Shown: piece by piece, positions 24,732 through 32,562 of the stretch
Position numbering within the stretch: the stretch's first letter is position 1
Layout: each line of letters begins with the position of its first letter
Assembly: GCA_938034705.1 (NCBI GenBank)
Contig: CALHMG010000168.1
Location: forward strand, 1-38,764
Length of the DNA stretch: 38,764 bases
Reading direction: 5' to 3'
From: an uncultured Gammaproteobacteria bacterium
GTDB lineage: Bacteria; Pseudomonadota; Gammaproteobacteria; Arenicellales; CALHMG01
The notes under the pieces: generated by a model
What the model saw: only the letters and a program-made list of their open reading frames with translations
What the model was told of the DNA's origin: nothing
The model's database searches: none
Made by a program: the position numbers and the translations under genes

Positions 24732-25873
24732 AAATTACCCGAGTAGAAACGATCGTTCTGGCGGCCTCACTCGACGACCAGGCGTTTGGGTTTTCGTTCA
24801 ACACATCCGCGGCACGCCAGTCCTGTGTCGTTGTCGTTCACACCGACGAAGGTGTAACCGGAATTGGCGAAGCGTTTTTTGTATCCGGGCCGGCGAAAAT
24901 TGTCGCGACCTATATCGACGAGGGCCTGACGCCACATTTGCTTGGATGCGATCCTCGCGAAACTGCGGTGCTGTGGCACCACCTTTACAGCATGACGCGC
25001 GATCAGGGGATGAAGGGTCTCGCGATCTCGGCAATCAGTGCGATCGACCTCGCACTTCACGACATCAAGGGCAAGGCTCTGGGTATCAGCGTGTCGAACC
25101 TGCTGGGCGGTCGTTTTCGAGAATCCGCAAAAGTCTATGCGACCGGGCTTTACGAACCCCTGCACATAGACGATGTCGAAAGCGCTCTGGTTGAAGAAGG
25201 CAAAGGATACGTCGCGCGTGGCTTTTGCGGCATGAAGCTCAAAATTGGGTATGGCATCGAAACGGACACTCGTTACGTCGAGGCGTTGCGAAGTGCGATT
25301 GGTAACGACGTCAAGCTCATGGTTGATGCCAACCATGCCTACACGGCGGCCGAGGCCGCTCAGCTCTTGCCGATGCTTGAAGAAAACGATGTGTTCTGGT
25401 TTGAGGAGCCGGTAATTCCCGAAGACCTGGATGGCTATGTCGAGTTGCGTGGTCGAAGCAGGGTACTCATTGCCGGCGGGGAGTGTGAATACACGCGCTT
25501 TGGTTTTCGTGAAGTGATCAATCGCCGCGCGGTCGATATTCTCCAGCCTGATCTTTGCGCCGTTGGCGGATTTACCGAAATGATGGCGATCGCGGCGATG
25601 GCAAATGCTGCAAATCTGACGCTGTATCCCCACGTGTGGGGAACGAACATTGGACTCGCCGCGTCCCTGCAGGCCTATGCCGCGCTTGCGCACACGCCCC
25701 AGCGTCGCTACCCCCACGAGCCCCTGTTTGAACTCGATCAGTCACCGCACCCGTTTCGCGATGCCGTATCAGAAGAAACTTTTGATATGGAGCAGGGCTA
25801 CGTCAGCGTGCCCGACAGACCCGGTCTGGGGATCACCTTTGATCGAGATGCCGTCGACAAATTTCGAGTTTAA
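24728..25873 (+). CDS. Mandelate racemase/muconate lactonizing enzyme family protein
   Basis: This 381-residue enolase-superfamily enzyme has the N-terminal capping domain and a modified barrel. The catalytic and metal residues are complete: the KxK pair K170/K172 (GMKLKIG), metal ligands D200 (MVDANHAY), E226 (FEEP) and E252 (AGGECEY), and the D275/H302 dyad (QPDLC and YPHVWG). This residue set is that of the mandelate-racemase subgroup, which abstracts a proton alpha to a carboxylate to racemise, epimerise or dehydrate an acid sugar or hydroxyacid. The specific substrate is unknown. The ATG overlaps the Rieske oxygenase stop by four bases. Confidence 0.93.
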   Translation: MKITRVETIVLAASLDDQAFGFSFNTSAARQSCVVVVHTDEGVTGIGEAFFVSGPAKIVATYIDEGLTPHLLGCDPRETAVLWHHLYSMTRDQGMKGLAISAISAIDLALHDIKGKALGISVSNLLGGRFRESAKVYATGLYEPLHIDDVESALVEEGKGYVARGFCGMKLKIGYGIETDTRYVEALRSAIGNDVKLMVDANHAYTAAEAAQLLPMLEENDVFWFEEPVIPEDLDGYVELRGRSRVLIAGGECEYTRFGFREVINRRAVDILQPDLCAVGGFTEMMAIAAMANAANLTLYPHVWGTNIGLAASLQAYAALAHTPQRRYPHEPLFELDQSPHPFRDAVSEETFDMEQGYVSVPDRPGLGITFDRDAVDKFRV

Positions 25874-25897
25874 GAGTCAGCGTCTGGCGCCAAGTCA

Positions 25898-27268
25898 CTA
25901 TCCGTCAACGTTTCTCAGTTCAGCTCTCACCGTGGTGCCCTTGCCTTTTTCACTCGTAATCTCGAGCGAGCCGTTATGGGCTTCGCAGATCAGCCGGGAC
26001 AGATACAGACCAAGGCCAAAGCCGCCAGTGGCTCGAGTTCGTGACGGGTCGACCCGGTAGAACGGGTCAGTCAGGTGTTCCAGATGCTCCGGGTCAATAC
26101 CGGGCCCATGATCGGTTACTTCGACGATCAGCCTGTCGCCTTCGAGACGCGAAGTTACCGCCGGCTTGATGTTCGCATCAGCGCCGTGGCGGACCGCGTT
26201 GCCAATGAGGTTCCGCAACAGCAGACGAAGACGAGTTTCATCAAGGTTCAGCGTGACACCCGTCTGCACATCGACCGTAACCTGCCCGGCAAAGGTGTCC
26301 GTTGCGACACTCTGTATCAGGTCGCCCGCGTCTACCGCTGACAGGTTCAGAACGCTGTGGGGTGAATTCAGGCGCTCGGTTTCCAGCAGTTCGGTAACAA
26401 GGGACTCCATTTCGTTGAGATCTTCGGCGATACGGTCACGGGTTGCACCGGGCTCCAGGAGTTCGGTGGAAATTTTTGCCCGTGTAATTGGCGATCGAAG
26501 TTCGTGACTGATGCCGAGAAGTAGCTGTCTTTTGGCATCGAGCATCTGTTCGATGTCACTTGCCATCGTATTGATGCTGCCGGCCAGTTCGCCAAGATCG
26601 TCGTCGCTGCGAATTAGGATTCTCTGATCAAGTTCGCCTTTACCCATCTTTCTCACTCCCGCCTGGATGTCGCGAACGGGCCTCAGCAGGCGACGGATCA
26701 AGCCGTAACAGCCCGCAAGGGTAGCCAGCAGGAGCGCGCAGACGATCAGAGGAAAGTGTTTTTTGTCTCGATGCTTTCGATTGCCTGCGCGTTTTCGGTG
26801 ATGCGAAGGACCCCTGAAATTGTTGTGTCGGACTTCGTAATACACCGTGTGCTCTGCCACACGCGTCCGAATGACCGTTCGGTCGTCAAGGTCGCCAACC
26901 GCGAAGATCTGGCCGTTTGCGGAAGTTATGTTTGATCTCCAGTCATCCGCGTCCTCAAAATCGACATCGGACAGATCCAGTGGTTCGTTTAATGAAGAAA
27001 ATCTGCGGCCGTCACTGATAATATGAATGTTGACCGGAACTTCTCGACTGATCTCGCGGGCTCGTTCTTCACTTGGCGGCGAGCCAAGGTCCCGGGTGAC
27101 GTAGTCAACGTACTGAACGATATGCGGGGCAATCTTGTTGGTGAAATGATGACGCATCCCGATACCCCATGCGACGGTCAGCAGAGTCAGCAAGATCACG
27201 GTGGTCATCAGGAAAATGATCAGCAGCTTTGCCGGCACTGATCTTCGAACGGCTCGGACGATTTTCAT
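25898..27268 (-). CDS. Sensor histidine kinase (CpxA-like)
   Basis: The 456-residue kinase has TM1 (about 13-36), a periplasmic region, TM2 (172-191), a HAMP segment (RRLLRPVRDIQAGVRKMG), HisKA with phospho-accepting His255 (LGISHELRSP) and a HATPase domain with N-box N357, G1 DHGPGID (386-392) and G2 GGFGLGL (415-421). The extracytoplasmic side next to TM2 has an extreme basic, His-rich stretch, HHRKRAGNRKHRDKKH (156-171), unusual for a periplasmic juxtamembrane segment. The start overlaps the response-regulator stop as ATGA. With the upstream Spy/CpxP-like genes the arrangement resembles the Cpx envelope-stress system, possibly tuned to metal or polyanion signals (inference). Confidence 0.93.
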   Translation of the reverse strand: MKIVRAVRRSVPAKLLIIFLMTTVILLTLLTVAWGIGMRHHFTNKIAPHIVQYVDYVTRDLGSPPSEERAREISREVPVNIHIISDGRRFSSLNEPLDLSDVDFEDADDWRSNITSANGQIFAVGDLDDRTVIRTRVAEHTVYYEVRHNNFRGPSHHRKRAGNRKHRDKKHFPLIVCALLLATLAGCYGLIRRLLRPVRDIQAGVRKMGKGELDQRILIRSDDDLGELAGSINTMASDIEQMLDAKRQLLLGISHELRSPITRAKISTELLEPGATRDRIAEDLNEMESLVTELLETERLNSPHSVLNLSAVDAGDLIQSVATDTFAGQVTVDVQTGVTLNLDETRLRLLLRNLIGNAVRHGADANIKPAVTSRLEGDRLIVEVTDHGPGIDPEHLEHLTDPFYRVDPSRTRATGGFGLGLYLSRLICEAHNGSLEITSEKGKGTTVRAELRNVDG

Positions 27269-27966
27269 GATTTCATGCGACCGATAAACGCATAGCCGGA
27301 TCCGTAGACCGTTTTAATGGGCTCGGCGGGTTTGAGTTTTTGTCTCAGACGACTTACCAGAATATCAACCGACCGTGAGAACAGGTCGTTTTCGGTTCCT
27401 TTGAGTTCTCCGAGTATGTCGTCGCGACTGAAGTCCTTCCCGGGGGATCTGGCCAGCAGCGTCAGCAGTTGATACTCCATCGTCGTCAAATCAACTATCC
27501 GGTCGTTGACGGTTACCTCGCGCTTATGCAGATCGATTGTCAGATCTTCAAAGGCAAGACTGTTGGATTCTGATTCCTGACTTTCCGGACCGTCCGACCG
27601 GGAACCGTCGGTGCGGCGAAGTACGTTCTGAATTCTTGCGACGAGCTCTCGTGGCTCAAAAGGTTTAGGCAAATAGTCATCGGCGCCAAGCTCCAATCCG
27701 ACTACGCGATCCGTGACCTCTCCTCGCGCGGTCAGCATAACGATAGGTATGTTGCTCGACTTGCGAATTTCACGGCAGACTTCAAAGCCGTCCTGATCAG
27801 GCAGCATCACGTCAAGAATCACGAGATCGAAGTTTTCATCCCCAAGCCTCTTCAGTCCCCGGGTCGGGTGGTGTTCGGCAACAAGAGACAGATCGAACCG
27901 CTCGAAATACTCAGCAAGCGGTGCTTCGAGTTTTTCATCATCGTCAATGAGGAGAATTCTTGTCAT
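27265..27966 (-). CDS. OmpR/PhoB-family response regulator (CpxR-like)
   Basis: The protein has 233 residues from the ATG at 27966 (MTRILLIDDDEKL), which is the normal receiver start; the longer open frame to 28041 would read through a terminator hairpin. Receiver residues are D9/D10, phospho-acceptor D52 (VILDVMLPD), T79 and K101 (YLPKPFEPRE). The C-terminal winged-helix DNA-binding domain (about 132-228) contains LTTMEYQLLTLLARSPG, RSVDILVSRLRQKL and KTVYGSGYAF. It is transcribed ahead of its kinase with a 4-base overlap. An intrinsic-terminator-like hairpin sits 25 bases before the start. Confidence 0.94.
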   Translation of the reverse strand: MTRILLIDDDEKLEAPLAEYFERFDLSLVAEHHPTRGLKRLGDENFDLVILDVMLPDQDGFEVCREIRKSSNIPIVMLTARGEVTDRVVGLELGADDYLPKPFEPRELVARIQNVLRRTDGSRSDGPESQESESNSLAFEDLTIDLHKREVTVNDRIVDLTTMEYQLLTLLARSPGKDFSRDDILGELKGTENDLFSRSVDILVSRLRQKLKPAEPIKTVYGSGYAFIGRMKS

Positions 27967-27990
27967 GGCGTCTGGGTGGAGAGTGATCAG

Positions 27991-28045
27991 TAAAAAAACA
28001 GGGGATGCCGGCACTCGCCAGTATACGTCGAGTTTGGGCATCCCC
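27991..28045 (-). terminator. Intrinsic terminator/attenuator ahead of the response regulator
   Basis: Read on the minus strand, GGGGATGCC (28045-28037) pairs perfectly with GGCATCCCC (28009-28001). A second short stem CTCG/CGAG lies inside the loop, and TGTTTTTTTA (28000-27991) follows. This is a full intrinsic-terminator pattern 25 bases before the regulator ATG. It may end transcripts from the Spy-like genes or attenuate the two-component genes. The loop carries TATACT (28025-28020), a possible -10 for a regulator promoter that would yield RNA without the 5' arm. Confidence 0.65.
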
Positions 28046-28139
28046 TTAAGGTACCTGGCTGTTCGACACGGGTTGCGGCTGCTAAAAGGGGAGGGCAGGC
28101 CGACGTCGAATCCCAGGCTTACGGGGAGGAAATCCGGAT

Positions 28140-28466
28140 TTATGGCGTTGCGTGCCAGCGGCGACCTGCGGCAAAAGCGCGAAGTTCATGACGCTGCGTT
28201 TCATTCAGGGTGTCGTAAAGCTTTCCAAAGTTGGCGACGGCCTCGGCAATTTTTGACTCATAGCTGGCGGTGACGTCAGCCACGACCGCTCTCGCCGTGT
28301 CGTGATCAAATTGCGGATCAATGATGAGATCGGCTGCCTTTTCCAGGGCCTCCGTGGTTTTGTACCCCGATCCTGCCGTGATTTGATTAATGCTGGTCAG
28401 CAGCGAGTCCAGCTCGTCACTCTGGGATTCATCAAGATCAAGCCTGGTCGCGATGCTGGATTTCAC
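28140..28466 (-). CDS. Spy/CpxP-like small protein without signal peptide
   Basis: I placed the start at GTG 28466 because AAGGAG lies 3 bases upstream. The open frame extends to 28577, with candidate starts TTG 28577 and ATG 28559, but neither has a ribosome site and both would place a terminator-like hairpin inside the gene. From here it is about 108 residues: KSSIATRLDLDESQSDELDS, a helical middle, then LYDTLNETQRHELRAF, an LTxxQ-like motif. The sequence aligns by eye with the neighbouring exported Spy-like protein (IIDPQFDHDTA against ITSEQFDQTRA), so the two are tandem paralogues. No export signal is visible in any version, so its location is uncertain. Confidence 0.65.
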   Translation of the reverse strand: MKSSIATRLDLDESQSDELDSLLTSINQITAGSGYKTTEALEKAADLIIDPQFDHDTARAVVADVTASYESKIAEAVANFGKLYDTLNETQRHELRAFAAGRRWHATP

Positions 28467-28512
28467 CTTCTCCTTTTTACGCCGGGCGTTGAGGTGGAAT
28501 ATTTTGGTCAGG

Positions 28513-28541
28513 TAAAAGTGGAGGCCGCCAGTGCGGCCTCC
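28513..28541 (-). terminator. Intrinsic terminator after the exported Spy-like gene
   Basis: On the minus strand a perfect 9-bp stem, GGAGGCCGC/GCGGCCTCC with an ACTG loop (28541-28520), is followed by ACTTTTA. It begins 46 bases after the stop of the exported Spy-like gene and lies upstream of the best start of the next gene. The T-run is only four bases, so termination may be partial. Confidence 0.55.
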
Positions 28542-28586
28542 TGAGTTGAGATTGTGCATGACTGTTTTGTGACTCAAGTCGACCAG

Positions 28587-29057
28587 TTATCTGTTGTCGT
28601 GGTTGCGATGCTTACCATGCTTGCGATGATGGCGTTTGCGCTCCTTCATGTGGTCAGCGATTTCGGCCTTCTGTTCCGCACTGAGTCCGTCGAGAAAATT
28701 GCCGAGCGCTGCGATTACACCAGGAGCGTTCTGCTTGATCGCGTCTGTCTTTGAATTCACCATATCCAGGGCGCGAGTCTGATCGAACTGCTCTGATGTG
28801 ATCATCGCCTCGAGTCCACTCATGTCTTCGCCGAATTCAGCGTGCATCTGTTGTTTGATGCTCATCATTTCGTCGACGAGAGTATTCAGCGAGGTCGTCT
28901 GGTCAGAGTTCAGTTCAAGTTCATCTGCCACATGGCTGATCATGTGTGCACGACGTTTCTCGGAATCGCCAAAGCGATGTTTGCCGACCGCTGCGGCGCC
29001 GCCGACCAGGCCGACCGTGAGTGCTGCGGCGATGACAATTTTGGTAGAACGTTTCAT
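28587..29057 (-). CDS. Spy/CpxP-family periplasmic protein
   Basis: The 156-residue protein has an N-terminal signal peptide, MKRSTKIVIAAALTVGLVGG with AAA, then a helical Spy-like domain with two LTxxQ-type motifs (LNSDQTTSL, about 49-57, and LSAEQKAEI) and a C-terminal tail rich in His, Lys and Arg (KERKRHHRKHGKHRNHDNR). Spy and CpxP are periplasmic ATP-independent chaperones or regulators of the Cpx system; here the gene is the first of a cluster containing the CpxAR-like pair. The His-rich tail may bind metal or polyanions. A GTAAC direct repeat about 95-109 bases upstream resembles a CpxR box. Confidence 0.85.
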   Translation of the reverse strand: MKRSTKIVIAAALTVGLVGGAAAVGKHRFGDSEKRRAHMISHVADELELNSDQTTSLNTLVDEMMSIKQQMHAEFGEDMSGLEAMITSEQFDQTRALDMVNSKTDAIKQNAPGVIAALGNFLDGLSAEQKAEIADHMKERKRHHRKHGKHRNHDNR

Positions 29058-29151
29058 ATTTCGGGTCTCCGTTTGTGAGGGGGTTATTCAACCAACGCAA
29101 ACCAGTCTGGACGTTTGTGACTGAAACAGCTTTGCGCTCCAGCAACAGGTT

Positions 29152-29166
29152 GTAACGGGGTGTAAC
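29152..29166 (+). promoter_or_regulatory. CpxR-like box upstream of the Spy-like gene
   Basis: GTAAC (29152-29156), five bases, then GTAAC (29162-29166) is a direct repeat with 10-base period, close to the known CpxR consensus GTAAA-N5-GTAAA. A GTAAA follows at 29177-29181. It sits about 95 bases upstream of the ATG at 29057, in the gap between the MFS gene and the Spy-like gene. Confidence 0.35.
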
Positions 29167-29204
29167 GGACGGGCCCGTAAAGTGCGGTCAGATCAAAAAT
29201 GCCG

Positions 29205-30440
29205 CTATTTCCGGTGTTTCTGGTCCGGACTTTGCTCGCGAAATACAAAATGGAGCAGCGCCACGCCCACCAGCACTATTGCGCCGGTCAGATACCAGCC
29301 GGCCTGATAACCCCCCAGATGGTCCAGGGCATAGCCGAACAGCGGTGGGCCCAGCACGCCGCCGAGGCACACCATCATCAGGTTGTAGCCAACCGCGGTT
29401 CCCGCGCGCGACGGTTCTACGGTCTCCGCACCGATTGTCAGTGTCAGCGCGGCGTAGGCGGCGATGGTGATGCCCAGAATCGCCGACAGCCCAATACCAA
29501 GAACAACCGCGGTCGTTGGGCTGATCAGCGTCATGGCAATGAGTCCAAGTCCGGCGACGAGAGTAATCAGGACCACAAGTTGAGCTCGTCTTCCCTGAAA
29601 AAACTGATCGCAGACAACGCCCCAACCCACGCGACCGATGGCACTGGTGACCTGGGCGACGCCAAGGCACGCGCTTGCGAGTGGCTGGCTCGCGGCGGCC
29701 ACATCACGCATGAACAGGGTCAGATAGGCGAAGAAGTTCGCCTGACCAATCTGGAGGAAAGTGTTGATGAATCCAAAAAGGGTGATATTTCGATCTTTCA
29801 GGACGGCGGCGACTTCTTTCAAAGGCAGCAGGGAGCGTCCCGAGGTTTTTGCTTTTGAAGGAATCTTGAGCAGCGGTAAACAGCAGATGATGTTGGCGAT
29901 GGTGATCCCGGCGACGATCAACAACACCATTCGCCAGTCAATGACCGTCGCCAGTATTCCGCATCCAGCCGCGAGCACGCCACCGACGGGTACGCCGGTT
30001 TGTTTCACACCCATGGCCGTCGCGCGGCGTTCGTAACGGAACCAGTTCAGAACTCCACGCGCTGACGCCGGGTTAACCAGCGCATAGCCCAGGCCCATGA
30101 TTGCCATGGAGGCCAGTGCCATTGTCAGCGTATGGGCGTAGCTCAGCGAAACGGCGCCGGCGCTGAGTATGAGCATCGACAGGACGAGGGAACGTCCGAC
30201 GCCGATACGATCAACGAAACCACCGGCGGGGAAGGCCGATATTGTCTGTGCGCCATAGTAGGCCGAAACGAACAGGCCAAACTGCGCGGACGTGAGCGAT
30301 AGCTCTTCACGTATAAAGGGCGCCATTGCCCAAACCGAAACACTGTGCATCGTGCCGACGATGTGGCAGAGCGTCAGAACGCTGATTCGCCAGAACCAGC
30401 CGATGGGTTCGTCATCGGTGTTCGCGGTTTTATCTGTCAT
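29205..30440 (-). CDS. MFS transporter
   Basis: The 411-residue protein has about twelve membrane helices. The loop 2-3 motif is GGFVDRIGVGRSLVL, and helix 4-5 contains GYALVNPASARGVLNWFRY. The cytoplasmic linker between halves is LLKIPSKAKTSGRSLLPL. The start MTDKTANTDDEPIGWFWRI gives a short cytoplasmic N-terminus. It is the last gene of a minus-strand run, 23 bases after the acyl-CoA synthetase stop, so it may import the acid degraded by those enzymes (inference). The substrate is unknown. Confidence 0.92.
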   Translation of the reverse strand: MTDKTANTDDEPIGWFWRISVLTLCHIVGTMHSVSVWAMAPFIREELSLTSAQFGLFVSAYYGAQTISAFPAGGFVDRIGVGRSLVLSMLILSAGAVSLSYAHTLTMALASMAIMGLGYALVNPASARGVLNWFRYERRATAMGVKQTGVPVGGVLAAGCGILATVIDWRMVLLIVAGITIANIICCLPLLKIPSKAKTSGRSLLPLKEVAAVLKDRNITLFGFINTFLQIGQANFFAYLTLFMRDVAAASQPLASACLGVAQVTSAIGRVGWGVVCDQFFQGRRAQLVVLITLVAGLGLIAMTLISPTTAVVLGIGLSAILGITIAAYAALTLTIGAETVEPSRAGTAVGYNLMMVCLGGVLGPPLFGYALDHLGGYQAGWYLTGAIVLVGVALLHFVFREQSPDQKHRK

Positions 30441-30463
30441 CGAGTGATGCTGTGAAACTGATG

Positions 30464-32536
30464 TCAGGGTTGCAGAGATATGAGGCCGTCGAGAGCGACA
30501 ACGCGATCTGATTTTACAAGTATCGGATTAATCTCTGCTTCAGCCACGACTGGATCGTCGATCAGCGCAAGTTCGGAGATGCGAACTATGACATCAGCCA
30601 GTGCGTCAAGATCGCCCCTGGGCATGCCGCGATAGCCACGCAACGGCGCAAACCCCTTTACCTCGTCGATCATCCGGTGCGCCGTGGTCGCATCAACGGG
30701 AGCACTTCGGTAGGCCGTGTCCCTGTAAATCTCGGCCAGGACACCCCCGGCACCCACGAGCACCATCGGGCCGATTTCGGGATCTCGCACAAACCCGACT
30801 ATGGCTTCACCGAGGCCTCGCTCCATCGACTGCACGAGAACGCCGTCTATTGTTGCGTCCGGCTGGTGCTGTGCGACGGCAGTTTTGATCTGGTGGATTG
30901 CGCGTTCCAGTTCGCCAGCGTTGTTGATATCAAGAACCACGCCACCGGCCTCGGTTTTGTGCGCAACGTCGACTGAGATGACTTTGGCCACCACCGGGTA
31001 TTCAAGATTGTCCGGGATCGACTGGCCGGTAATGATTGTCGATGACAGCTGCGGAATACCGAGGGTGGCGAACACCGCGGCCGCGTCCGTTTCCGTCAGG
31101 GTCGGAAGACTCGACTCACCGAGCTGTGCGCTTGCCTTGTCCAGATCCGTCAGGGGGCTGGACACGGTTGCGGCCGGCGATTGCCACTTAAGATAGGCCG
31201 TCAGAGCCTCAGCGCATGACTCGGGCGTTCTGAAACCGGGAACCCCTGCATCCTGCAGCAATTCCAGCGATCGTGTTGCGTGGGGCCCTATAAACGATAC
31301 AACCGGTACGTCGCCGCGGGCGGCTTCGGAAATGGGCTTGACCGCAATCTCCGGAACAAACTGTCCACTTGAGCCGACGACGGCAACAATCGCATCTGCA
31401 TTGGTACTGGTGATCAGTGCATCCAGCGCGTCGGCGTAAACCGTACCGCGCGAGCCGGCCATGGTCAGATCCATGATCGGTGCATCCGCAAGTTCAACGT
31501 TGTGCACCGCGAGGCGATTCCTGACGGCGTCATTGGGTCTGACAAGGTCCACGCCATTGAGCGCAAGTCGGTCCCCGACGAGCGCTGCCGCGGCGCCAGT
31601 GGTGCTGACAATGGCAACTCTGGGCTGGCGGTCGAGATTAAGCGGTTTTCGGTTACTTACCAGGGGAATGGTCTCAAAGAGGCTTTCAAAAAGACTCACT
31701 TCGACGATGCCGCAGTGTTCAAAGAAGGCTTGCGACGCAGCCGACGGGCCCGTCATCGCACCGGAATGCGACGCCGCAATTTCCCTACCCAGTTCCGAGC
31801 GTCCGAGTTTGAACGCGATGATGGGTTTTCCCGCCTCGGCCGCACGCCGAGCGGCGCGGGCGAGGTCTGCCGCGTTTCGCAGGCTTTCCACGAACAGCAG
31901 AATCGTACTGGTGGTCGGGTCATCGACCAGCATATCGACCATATTGCCGACCGAAAGATCGGCCTCGTTACCAATGGAAATCAGTTTTGAGAACTTGACG
32001 CCACGCGATGTCCCGCGCGAAAGAAGAGCGCCAATCATGGAACCACTCTGGGAAATGAGACTGACGTCGCCGGGCTCAAAAGCATCCATTTCGAGAATCA
32101 TGTTTGGCGACAGCATGCAGCCCGTATGGAAGTTGATGTAGCCCATGCTGTTGGGTCCGAGCAACCGGACACCTCCCGCCCTGGCACGCTCGCACAGCTG
32201 CTCCTGCCGGGCGCGGCCCTCTTCTCCTCGCTCGGCAAAGCCGTCGGTATAAATGGTTGCGGCGTGCACGCCTGATTCGGCGCATTGCTCGATGACATCC
32301 GGGACAAATTTCGACGGCACCATCACAAGCGCATGGTCTACCGGTTTGCCGATCGCCGAGATCGAAGGGTATGCACGCTGCCCCTGAATTTCGTCGGCGT
32401 TGGGGTTGACCGGAAAAATCTCACCCTGAAAACCGTGCTTCAGCAAATATTTCAACGGGCGCGCGGTATGCTTTGACGCGTCGGCAGAGCAGCCAACGAT
32501 CGCGACACTCTTTGGCGCGAGAAGACGTTCACTCAT
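30464..32536 (-). CDS. ADP-forming acyl-CoA synthetase (acetate-CoA ligase family, fused alpha/beta)
   Basis: The protein has 690 residues from the ATG at 32536 (MSERLLAPKSVAIVGCSADA), the usual start; the frame extends upstream but into the neighbouring gene's gap. It has a CoA-binding Rossmann domain (SVAIVGCSAD), succinyl-CoA-ligase-like domains with the phosphorylated His257 in AASHSGAMTG, and a C-terminal ATP-grasp domain (YPVVAKVISVDVAHKTEAGGV, GVLVQSMERGLGEAIVGF). The reaction is acyl-CoA plus ADP and phosphate to acid plus ATP, or the reverse. The acyl group is unknown. It lies 26 bases after the acyl-CoA dehydrogenase gene, in a catabolic run. Confidence 0.93.
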   Translation of the reverse strand: MSERLLAPKSVAIVGCSADASKHTARPLKYLLKHGFQGEIFPVNPNADEIQGQRAYPSISAIGKPVDHALVMVPSKFVPDVIEQCAESGVHAATIYTDGFAERGEEGRARQEQLCERARAGGVRLLGPNSMGYINFHTGCMLSPNMILEMDAFEPGDVSLISQSGSMIGALLSRGTSRGVKFSKLISIGNEADLSVGNMVDMLVDDPTTSTILLFVESLRNAADLARAARRAAEAGKPIIAFKLGRSELGREIAASHSGAMTGPSAASQAFFEHCGIVEVSLFESLFETIPLVSNRKPLNLDRQPRVAIVSTTGAAAALVGDRLALNGVDLVRPNDAVRNRLAVHNVELADAPIMDLTMAGSRGTVYADALDALITSTNADAIVAVVGSSGQFVPEIAVKPISEAARGDVPVVSFIGPHATRSLELLQDAGVPGFRTPESCAEALTAYLKWQSPAATVSSPLTDLDKASAQLGESSLPTLTETDAAAVFATLGIPQLSSTIITGQSIPDNLEYPVVAKVISVDVAHKTEAGGVVLDINNAGELERAIHQIKTAVAQHQPDATIDGVLVQSMERGLGEAIVGFVRDPEIGPMVLVGAGGVLAEIYRDTAYRSAPVDATTAHRMIDEVKGFAPLRGYRGMPRGDLDALADVIVRISELALIDDPVVAEAEINPILVKSDRVVALDGLISLQP

Positions 32537-32562
32537 GGTCTTTATTACACCTGTCCACGCGG

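Noticed and set aside
28130..28141. AAATCCGGATTT palindrome at the end of the small Spy-like gene
   Set aside because: Short, no T-run and overlapping a stop codon; probably chance.
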